From NCBI GenBank assembly GCA_003228415.1, contig QIDL01000121.1, forward strand, positions 1 through 6,733: a stretch of DNA of 6,733 bases, given 5' to 3'. A program made the translations under genes and the position numbers. The notes beneath the pieces were generated by a model. The model was not told the origin of the DNA. It worked only from the letters and a program-made list of their open reading frames with translations, and ran no database searches. Source of the stretch: Gammaproteobacteria bacterium (GTDB taxonomy: Bacteria > Pseudomonadota > Gammaproteobacteria > Pseudomonadales > Azotimanducaceae). Positions 1 through 5,643 of this stretch are shown one piece after another; the stretch's first letter is position 1; every line of letters starts with the position of its first letter.

Positions 1-392
1 ACGGTCACCTGGCGTTCTTCCATCGCCTCGAGCATCGCCGCCTGCACCTTGGCCGGTGCGCGATTGATTTCGTCGCCAAGCACGATGTTGGCGAAAATCG
101 GTCCCGGTTCGAATCGGAACTCGCTTTTGGAGTCGCTCTGGTAGTAAACCTCGGTGCCGGTCACATCGGAAGGCAGCAGATCGGGCGTGAACTGGATGCG
201 GCTGAATTCCGCCTCCAGATTGGTCGCCAGCGCCTTGATGGCGCGGGTTTTAGCCAGACCCGGCAGACCTTCCACGAGCAGATTGCCGTTCGCCAGCAGT
301 CCGATCAGCAGCCGTTCGATCACTCGTTCCTGGCCGATGATCGATCCGGCCATCTGTGCCTTGAGGGTCGCTATCTGCTCGCGTGCGCTCAT
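1..392 (-). CDS. MoxR-family AAA+ ATPase (N-terminal part, runs off left edge)
   Basis: About 130 residues are visible from an ATG at 392; the C-terminal part lies outside the window. The reading shows the standard MoxR beginning: an N-terminal helix with IIGQERVIERLL (residues 18-29), the Walker A loop GLPGLAKT (42-49), the MoxR-typical segment RIQFTPDLLPSDVTGTEVY (65-83), and Walker B with the following helix, IVLGDEINRAP (103-113), then QAAMLEAMEERQVT. MoxR ATPases are cytoplasmic chaperone-like AAA+ proteins. They usually sit beside DUF58 and von Willebrand factor A genes and help assemble or activate other proteins or complexes. The start lies 6 nt after the sulfatase stop on the same strand with only a weak purine-rich stretch before it (GAAGCGG overlapping the stop), so it is probably translated by coupling. 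The family call is firm; the client is unknown. Confidence 0.95.
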   Translation of the reverse strand, partial: MSAREQIATLKAQMAGSIIGQERVIERLLIGLLANGNLLVEGLPGLAKTRAIKALATNLEAEFSRIQFTPDLLPSDVTGTEVYYQSDSKSEFRFEPGPIFANIVLGDEINRAPAKVQAAMLEAMEERQVT

Positions 393-398
393 ACCGCT

Positions 399-1886
399 TC
401 AGGGGACAAAACTGCCGGGCTTCTGGCGCTGGGGAAACTCTTCGAACGTCTGCTTGAAGACGGCGACCTCTGCCATGGCCGCCGACATGAGGAACATGTG
501 CTCGGCCCACCATTGATAGTAGTTCTCACTCTCTTCATCCATGCGCTCATAGGGATCCATTCGCAGGTTGAATATTTTCGGCGCGCGCAGTGTGATCCAG
601 GGATCGATCCAGACTTCGGCGCCATGCGCGCGCTGTTCTTTGAATACCATCTTATAGTCGCCCGTACGAATTGCGACGATGTCGCCGGTATCCGAGGAGT
701 AGATGAATTCATCGCGCGGCCCGTTCTCTGTTTTCCCTAACAGGTACGGAAGGAAGTCGTAGCCATCCAGGTGCACCTTGTAGTTTGTGCCGCCGATTCG
801 AGTACCCTTTTTCAGTTTTGCTTTCACCTCGGAATCACCGGTAGCCGCCATCAGGGTCGGCAGCCAGTCCAACTGGGAGATCATCTCATTGGAGACCTGA
901 TCTGGTGCGATCCTGCCTGGCCAGCGGACCATCATCGGTACCCGGTAAGCGCCTTCCCAGTTCGAATTTTTTTCGCTGCGAAAAGGCGTGTAGCCCCCAT
1001 CGGGCCACAGCAGCAGTTCGGCACCGTTGTCGGTGGAATAGATCACGATGGTGTTGTCACTGATCCCCAACTCATCGAGCTTGTCCAGCAGTTGGCCGAC
1101 ATGACCGTCGTGCTCAGCCATGCCGTCGGCGTACAAGCCCTGTCCTGTGACGCCCTGAGAAGAAGGCTTCAAGCGGGTGAAGATGTGCATGCGGGTGGAG
1201 TTGAACCAGACAAAAAACGGTTTGTCGGCACTGGCTGCGCGGTCGATGAAGTCCAGCGAAGCCGCCAGGAACTCTTCGTCGACCGTCTCCATACGCTTTC
1301 TGGTCAGTGGCCCGGTGTCCTCGATCTGGCCATCGGCCGATGACTTGATGACCCCTCGAGGGCCGAAATGTTTGCGGAATTCGGGATCCTGCGGATAGTT
1401 CACGTGTTCCGGTTCTTCCTCCGCGTTCAAGTGGTAGAGGTTGCCGAAGAACTCATCGAAGCCGTGGTTGGTGGGTAGATGTTCATCGAGGTCGCCGAGA
1501 TGGTTCTTGCCGAACTGCCCGGTGGCGTAGCCGAGTGGCTTGAGCAGTTCCGCCAGCGTGGGATCTTCCTTCTGCAGGCCTTCTTTGGCGCCCGGCAGTC
1601 CGACCTTGGTCAATCCGGTGCGCATCGGGTGCTGGCCGGTGAGGAACGCGGCCCGGCCCGCGGTGCAGCTCTGATCGCCGTAGGAATCCGTGAACAGGAT
1701 GCCTTCGCTGGCGATGCGATCGATGTTCGGGGTTTCGTACCCCATGATGCCGCGGTTGTAGGCGCTGATGTTGAATGGGCCGATATCATCACCCCAGATC
1801 ACCAGGATATTGGGCTGATTCTGAGCTAAGACCGAGCCGGCCAGAAACACGCTCAGCAAGAGCGTGAGGAGGAAATTCCCTTTCAT
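399..1886 (-). CDS. Exported arylsulfatase-type sulfatase (formylglycine-dependent)
   Basis: This 495-residue protein belongs to the alkaline-phosphatase superfamily sulfatases, which hydrolyse sulfate esters. Residues 1-21 form a Sec signal peptide (MKGNFLLT, hydrophobic core, VLA then Q22), so the mature enzyme acts in or beyond the periplasm. Visible active-site elements are D33-D34 (metal), the modification motif C74-T-A-G-R78 within QSCTAGRAAFLTGQ, K127 and H129 (GKNHLG), H234 (TRMH), D286-N287 (STDNGAE) and K306. The C-terminus has the DPYER and TFEEFPQRQKPGSF segments usual in this group. Length is normal. An upstream in-frame ATG at 1955 would add 23 residues before the signal peptide, so the ATG at 1886 was chosen. 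C74 must be oxidised to formylglycine by a maturase that is not in the window. The natural substrate cannot be told. It lies 77 nt after the phosphotransferase and 6 nt before moxR. Confidence 0.95.
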   Translation of the reverse strand: MKGNFLLTLLLSVFLAGSVLAQNQPNILVIWGDDIGPFNISAYNRGIMGYETPNIDRIASEGILFTDSYGDQSCTAGRAAFLTGQHPMRTGLTKVGLPGAKEGLQKEDPTLAELLKPLGYATGQFGKNHLGDLDEHLPTNHGFDEFFGNLYHLNAEEEPEHVNYPQDPEFRKHFGPRGVIKSSADGQIEDTGPLTRKRMETVDEEFLAASLDFIDRAASADKPFFVWFNSTRMHIFTRLKPSSQGVTGQGLYADGMAEHDGHVGQLLDKLDELGISDNTIVIYSTDNGAELLLWPDGGYTPFRSEKNSNWEGAYRVPMMVRWPGRIAPDQVSNEMISQLDWLPTLMAATGDSEVKAKLKKGTRIGGTNYKVHLDGYDFLPYLLGKTENGPRDEFIYSSDTGDIVAIRTGDYKMVFKEQRAHGAEVWIDPWITLRAPKIFNLRMDPYERMDEESENYYQWWAEHMFLMSAAMAEVAVFKQTFEEFPQRQKPGSFVP

Positions 1887-1964
1887 AGTGCGTCCGTTCG
1901 TCTGATTTTGGCTGAGTGTAGTTTCGGGAGCGGCAAATTGCCACGTATCCCTCATCCGTAGCAG
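1887..1964 (-). other. Short gap between phosphotransferase and sulfatase genes
   Basis: This 78-base stretch between the TAG stop and the sulfatase ATG holds no recognisable terminator or well-spaced promoter. The only symmetry is a weak GGCA/TGCC pair around 1932-1942. The start has at best a poor ribosome-binding site (GGACG about 5 nt upstream). Read-through from the upstream gene is the simplest reading, though an in-frame ATG at 1955 leaves a small chance of a longer, non-secreted form of the sulfatase. Confidence 0.4.
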
Positions 1965-4637
1965 CTAGCCACCGGTGCCGGTGTCACCCGGGGTGACGGG
2001 GCCGGTGTCACGAGGGGCGACGGGGCTGGTGTCACCGAGGGTGACGAGACCCGTGTCACCGTTGACGGTCAGCGTCTGACCACTTGTGACCCTCCGGGTG
2101 ATGTTGCCGGTCCCCATGACCGCGGGTATTCCGTACTCACGCGCAACGATTGAACCATGAGCGAGAATCCCGCCGATATCGGTCACCAGGCCCGAAGCCT
2201 GGGAAAACAAAGGAGTCCACGCGGGCGTGGTTGCCGGGCAGACCAGGATCGTATTCGGTTGCATATACTGAAAGTCGGCGGGAGAAAGGATGAGACTGAC
2301 CACACCGGTTACCTTGCCTGGACTCACGGCGAATCCCTCCAGGGTGTCCGAGTCCTCTCGGTTCTGCTTCTGTGTTTGCCACGCAGAGAGATCGAACGGG
2401 CCTATCTTCCAGGGCGTTTTCGGGGGGATCATCCCGGGTGGGTGGAGTTTCATCCGGGCGTTGCGCAGGGTCTTCTGATTGTCTGTCTGCTCGAGCAGAT
2501 CCGGGCACGCTCGGTCCTCGGCGCGCGCGGCGCAAGCCGCATCCAGTTCCTCGCTGGTGAGGAAGAATACGTCCTCCGGCGATGTCAGGGTACCGGCTGC
2601 CACCAGACGTTGTCCGACTTCCAGCGCGAATCGCCTCAAGGTCGGCCACCCGGCGCCCATATGGAACAGGGCCTGTTCGCGGTTCGGTCCATAGATCTGC
2701 GCCCAGCGCAGAAACTTCCCGAACAGCCAGCGACGGATGGGGCCGAACACGGCAAGGGTCTCTGCTTCGAGAACCGCCCGTTGTTCCGCCATCTGCGCTT
2801 GTCGCGCAGGCGTATCGTATTCAGCATTGTTAACGAGTGCTGCGAGACTCAACAGGACCGGCAACGGATCTTCCTGCTGGGTGGGCTGGACGAAGTCGAG
2901 GGTGTAGATCTGGTGGCCATAAAGCTCGAGATACTTTTGTATGCTGTTCGACAACGACTGACATTCGGCATGCCTGCTCAGCGTGTCGAGCAGATCTTCG
3001 GGTGGCGTTCTCAGAACCAGCGCAGACAACCCCGCATCAGACCGGATCTGTTGCGCAATCGATTCCAGATGTTCCTGCGCCTGCAGGGTCTGTGAAGGAA
3101 ACCCCCGCAGAAACATGCCGCTGGTGAGCTTTTTGTGTTTGCTGGCTGAGCTCAGAAATTCGTGCAGCAATCCATCGGTGATCTTGGCCATGCCCATGAC
3201 GATGGCGACATCGAACCAGTAGTGCGCGTCCGCGGCGGCAAGCAGCCGCACGCCGCTGATCAACTGCTGGTCAGGCGCTTCGGCGGGATCCACGGCCTGC
3301 CACTGGGCGACGGTTTTCAGATAGCTGGACAATCCCTCCCGCCAGCGTGGATCGATGTTGCGGAAAATCTCGCCGATAGAGGTGGCGTACCAGTAGAGGA
3401 TTTTCGGTATCTTGCCCAGTATTTTCCAGGACAGCCGGTAGTCGGCTCGACAGTAAGCGTAGCCGTTGCTGGTCAGAAAGAATGGCCGCTCGATGAAGTC
3501 TTCGATCACCATAGGTGCTCCCAGTTCCGACAGGAATCGATCCAACCCCTGATCGAGGCAATCGCGCAAATACAGATCGGCAAACAGCGGGGACAGCGGA
3601 TCCGGCATGTTTTCGACCACCTGTCGCCGGACCAGCTTCTTCGCGCCGGGCGGCAGCGGCCAGATGTCGGGTAACGGCGGCGCGGGCAGGTTTGTGATAG
3701 GCCGGGATTGCAACAGCCAGTAGTCTCCGTCGGCGATCGCCCACTCTATGTCCTGCGGTTCGCCCGCGAAGATCTTCTCCACTTGCAGACCGAGCGCGGC
3801 CAATTTGCGTAGATGATCGTCCGTTAACGAAGATGTGCTGCGTTTGCTTTCGGGTACGGATTCACTTCGTGTGCCATGGTCGGCGGCCATCACCACCAGA
3901 GACTCCTTGGAGCCGATCACACGCTGCTTTGTTTGCAGGGTGGCGGTGTCCAGCACAAAGGTATCCGGTGACACTTCGCCACCGACGATGGCTTCACCCA
4001 GCCCGAAGCTCGAGTTGACGATCAGCTCGTTTCTATTGCCGGTGGTCGGATTGGCGGTAAAAAGAATGCCGGAAACCTGGGCGGGGACCATCACCTGGAC
4101 CACCACCCCCATTTGAACCGCCATGTGATCGATAGCGGCCCGGTTCCGGTAGTCTATGGCGCGAGCCGTCCACAACGATGCCCAGCAATTGCGAACCGCC
4201 GTAAGCAATGCTGCGTTGCCGCGAATGTTGAGATAGCTGTCCTGCTGACCGGCGAAGGATGCCTCGGGCAGGTCCTCGGCGGTAGCAGAGGAGCGCACGG
4301 CGGTGGCGGGTTCGTCACCGCCGAGGGCTTCATAGGCCCGGGTGATGGCCGTTGCCAGGTCCGGCGGTATCGCGGCAGTGTCGAACTGGGACCGAATCCT
4401 GGTAGAAATTCTGTCCGCCGTCCCGGCCGCTTCGATGTCAAAGGCCGCCTGGATACCGGGCTGTAAATCGTTGGCTTCGACAAACGCCTGGTAGGCCTGG
4501 GTAGAGATGAAAAAGCCGTCCGGTACCGGCAATCCCGCGATGGCGAGCTGCGCCAGTGATCGTGCTTTGCCGCCGACCAGGGATACCGAAGCGTCGGTGG
4601 AAGCGGGCGTCAGGATGTAACGGGTAGTTTGGTTCAT
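1965..4637 (-). CDS. PEP-synthase-like phosphotransferase with rifampicin-phosphotransferase-type domain order
   Basis: The protein has 890 residues. Residues 1 to about 315 are a PPDK/PEP-synthase N-terminal ATP-grasp domain: LVGGKARSLAQL (20-31), AVRSSATAEDLPEASFAGQQ (113-131), SGILFTANP (189-197), FGLGEAIVGG (211-220), and QDIEWA with LLQSRP (E298, Q310, R312). A middle region of roughly 330-780 begins with ENMPDPLSPLFADL and is largely helical in appearance. The C-terminus is a swivelling phosphohistidine domain, GGILAHGSIVAREYGIPAVM, with the likely catalytic H827. There is no PEP-binding barrel after it, so this is not an ordinary PEP synthase, where the histidine domain is central. The order and length match rifampicin phosphotransferases, which use ATP to phosphorylate the drug and release AMP and phosphate. 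The true substrate is unknown. The protein is cytoplasmic, with no signal peptide. The ATG at 4637 was chosen because AGGA precedes it by 8 nt and homology-like sequence starts just after it; an ATG at 4841 would add 68 residues of no recognisable content. The C-terminus ends in an unusual repeated tail. Confidence 0.88.
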   Translation of the reverse strand: MNQTTRYILTPASTDASVSLVGGKARSLAQLAIAGLPVPDGFFISTQAYQAFVEANDLQPGIQAAFDIEAAGTADRISTRIRSQFDTAAIPPDLATAITRAYEALGGDEPATAVRSSATAEDLPEASFAGQQDSYLNIRGNAALLTAVRNCWASLWTARAIDYRNRAAIDHMAVQMGVVVQVMVPAQVSGILFTANPTTGNRNELIVNSSFGLGEAIVGGEVSPDTFVLDTATLQTKQRVIGSKESLVVMAADHGTRSESVPESKRSTSSLTDDHLRKLAALGLQVEKIFAGEPQDIEWAIADGDYWLLQSRPITNLPAPPLPDIWPLPPGAKKLVRRQVVENMPDPLSPLFADLYLRDCLDQGLDRFLSELGAPMVIEDFIERPFFLTSNGYAYCRADYRLSWKILGKIPKILYWYATSIGEIFRNIDPRWREGLSSYLKTVAQWQAVDPAEAPDQQLISGVRLLAAADAHYWFDVAIVMGMAKITDGLLHEFLSSASKHKKLTSGMFLRGFPSQTLQAQEHLESIAQQIRSDAGLSALVLRTPPEDLLDTLSRHAECQSLSNSIQKYLELYGHQIYTLDFVQPTQQEDPLPVLLSLAALVNNAEYDTPARQAQMAEQRAVLEAETLAVFGPIRRWLFGKFLRWAQIYGPNREQALFHMGAGWPTLRRFALEVGQRLVAAGTLTSPEDVFFLTSEELDAACAARAEDRACPDLLEQTDNQKTLRNARMKLHPPGMIPPKTPWKIGPFDLSAWQTQKQNREDSDTLEGFAVSPGKVTGVVSLILSPADFQYMQPNTILVCPATTPAWTPLFSQASGLVTDIGGILAHGSIVAREYGIPAVMGTGNITRRVTSGQTLTVNGDTGLVTLGDTSPVAPRDTGPVTPGDTGTGG
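1980..2067 (-). repeat. 24-bp in-frame tandem repeat at the 3' end of the phosphotransferase gene
   Basis: Three adjacent 24-bp units lie at 1980-2003, 2004-2027 and 2028-2051, with a diverged fourth from 2052. On the plus strand each unit begins like GGTGTCAC. In the coding direction they give the octapeptides GDTGLVTL (860-867), GDTSPVAP (868-875), RDTGPVTP (876-883) and the truncated GDTGTGG (884-890). The first copy coincides with the normal end of the histidine domain, so the tail looks like an amplification of the last strand's codons. Two units contain perfect inverted repeats: GTCACCC at 1983-1989 with GGGTGAC at 1991-1997, and GTCACC at 2031-2036 with GGTGAC at 2040-2045. These could form short hairpins in the transcript just before the stop codon. 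No U-tract follows, so a terminator is not claimed. Confidence 0.85.
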
Positions 4638-4645
4638 GTGAGAAA

Positions 4646-4651
4646 TCCTGC
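4646..4651 (-). promoter_or_regulatory. Ribosome-binding site fixing the phosphotransferase start
   Basis: In the coding direction GCAGGA lies 8 nt before the ATG at 4637. This is a good Shine-Dalgarno match and supports that start over the upstream in-frame ATG at 4841. Confidence 0.65.
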
Positions 4652-4809
4652 GACACAGCAGGGCGCAAAGCAACATTGGATTAACCGGAGACAGGGTGAG
4701 ACGCGTGCGGGGAAAACGACTTCCGGTTTCGGTATTGAATCGACAGTTGTGATGAGGGTTGCTCGACCGATCTTGACCGTTTTGTGAACCACTCGTCAGA
4801 ACACGGGTA

Positions 4810-4855
4810 CCAGCGGTCGCAAACACGCCGTTCAAGTCCATGGTAGCACCGCTGG
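4810..4855. repeat. Inverted repeat upstream of the chaperone gene
   Basis: The 8-bp arm CCAGCGGT at 4810-4817 is perfectly complementary to ACCGCTGG at 4848-4855, with a 30-nt spacer. The right arm ends about 57 nt before the chaperone GTG. It could be a split operator or a leader-RNA stem. At this arm length and spacing, chance is also quite possible. Confidence 0.35.
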
Positions 4856-4897
4856 ATATGGTAAAAACGCGCAGTCATTCAATGGGTTCGATGAATC

Positions 4898-4903
4898 AAA
4901 GGA
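4898..4903 (+). promoter_or_regulatory. Ribosome-binding site supporting the GTG start of the chaperone
   Basis: AAAGGA ends 9 nt before the GTG at 4913. An in-frame TGA at 4892-4894 rules out any longer version, and the GTG leads straight into a signal peptide. The non-ATG start is therefore well supported. Confidence 0.7.
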
Positions 4904-4912
4904 CTGATTCCA

Positions 4913-5635
4913 GTGCAATTGCGAGCAAGACTTTCTATCCCGATCCAGCTCTGCTTCGTTGCCGCGCTGAGCGTTGTCTTCCAATCGGCGTGGGCCACCA
5001 TGCAACTGGAACGCAATATCATCTATTTCAACCCCGGTGAGCAGCCCAGAGCGGATCTCTGGGTCACCAATCCCGATGACGAAACGCTCTACGTGGAAGT
5101 AGAAGTGCTGGAGGTGCGTAACCCGGGCACCGGTCAGGAGTCCCGAACGCCGGTACGTGATCCGCGAACGGTGGACTTCCTGGTCACTCCCAACAAATTC
5201 ATAATTCCACCCGGCAATCGGAAGCTGATCCGCTTTGTCAACACCGGCGGTCATGGCGACGAAGAACGGATATTTCGAGTCAATCTGCGCCCGATCTCGC
5301 CGCCCATGAAAGCCACTCAACATGCAATTCGACTGGTGGTCGGTTATCAGGTGCTGGCATTGATCGCGCCAGTGAAGCCCAAGCCGGAACTCCTCGTCTC
5401 CCGGACTGGAAATTCACTGACGGTGGAGAATCGTGGCAATCAGAACGTGCTGCTGCGTGATGGTGTGCAGTGTGTTGCTGCAGAGGATCTGAAATCGCGA
5501 TCACCCGAACGTTGCGAAACTGTACCTGCGCGACGGATTTATCCCGGCAACCTCTGGAGTGTGGAACTTACCTACGACTCACCCGTGGAGTACACCCTGA
5601 GTCGGGGCGGCACGGCGAAGCGGGAACGATACTAA
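4913..5635 (+). CDS. Periplasmic pilus chaperone, PapD-like fold, alpha/CS1-type
   Basis: This 240-residue protein has a Sec signal peptide (residues 1-28, SAWA then T29) and two immunoglobulin-like domains. Domain 1 carries the PapD-family strands: RNIIYFNPGEQPRADLWVTNP (34-54), VEVEVLEV (61-68), FLVTPNKFIIPPGNRKLIRFV (89-109) and ERIFRVNLRPI (118-128). The next strand is GYQVLALIAPV (144-154). Domain 2 contains LTVENRGNQNVLL (169-181) and ends with RRIYPGNLWSVEL (207-219). C187 and C201 could form a disulfide in the periplasm. Such chaperones hold pilin subunits by donor-strand complementation and hand them to the usher. The partner usher begins 8 nt downstream, which marks this as the first gene of a pilus operon. 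Translation starts at GTG; the length is usual for the family. The subtype call rests on the usher and on overall resemblance. Confidence 0.9.
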   Translation: MQLRARLSIPIQLCFVAALSVVFQSAWATMQLERNIIYFNPGEQPRADLWVTNPDDETLYVEVEVLEVRNPGTGQESRTPVRDPRTVDFLVTPNKFIIPPGNRKLIRFVNTGGHGDEERIFRVNLRPISPPMKATQHAIRLVVGYQVLALIAPVKPKPELLVSRTGNSLTVENRGNQNVLLRDGVQCVAAEDLKSRSPERCETVPARRIYPGNLWSVELTYDSPVEYTLSRGGTAKRERY

Positions 5636-5643
5636 GGCGCGGC

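Larger units (their letters stand above)
4638..4912. promoter_or_regulatory. Divergent intergenic region between the two transcription units
   Basis: These 275 bases separate the starts of the phosphotransferase (minus) and the pilus chaperone (plus), so promoters for both units are expected here. No pilin or other credible gene was found in it. A plus-strand TTGACC at 4773-4778 could be a -35 box, but the sequence 17 nt later (TCAGAA) is a poor -10, so no promoter is assigned. An inverted repeat lies at 4810-4855, between that weak box and the chaperone start. The two units may share regulation, but nothing in the sequence shows it. Confidence 0.5.

Noticed and set aside
771..1343. A 190-codon plus-strand open frame
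   Set aside because: It is fully antisense to the sulfatase active-site region and has no recognisable domain or good start signal.
1887..1955. 23-residue N-terminal extension of the sulfatase
   Set aside because: It would place polar residues ahead of a clear signal peptide that starts at the ATG at 1886.
1980..2051. CRISPR array or mobile-element end
   Set aside because: The 24-bp units are directly adjacent with no spacers, in frame with the gene, and no transposase or cas gene is nearby.
2157..3095. A 312-codon plus-strand open frame
   Set aside because: It lies entirely antisense to the phosphotransferase, whose motifs are clear. Its translation is rich in arginine and glutamine and resembles no family; a shadow of a GC-rich gene.
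4638..4841. 68-residue N-terminal extension of the phosphotransferase
   Set aside because: The extension has no family resemblance and precedes a good ribosome-binding site at 4646-4651; this stretch more likely holds the promoter and leader.
4832..5323. A 163-codon minus-strand open frame over the chaperone start
   Set aside because: It overlaps the well-supported chaperone on the opposite strand and shows no family features.
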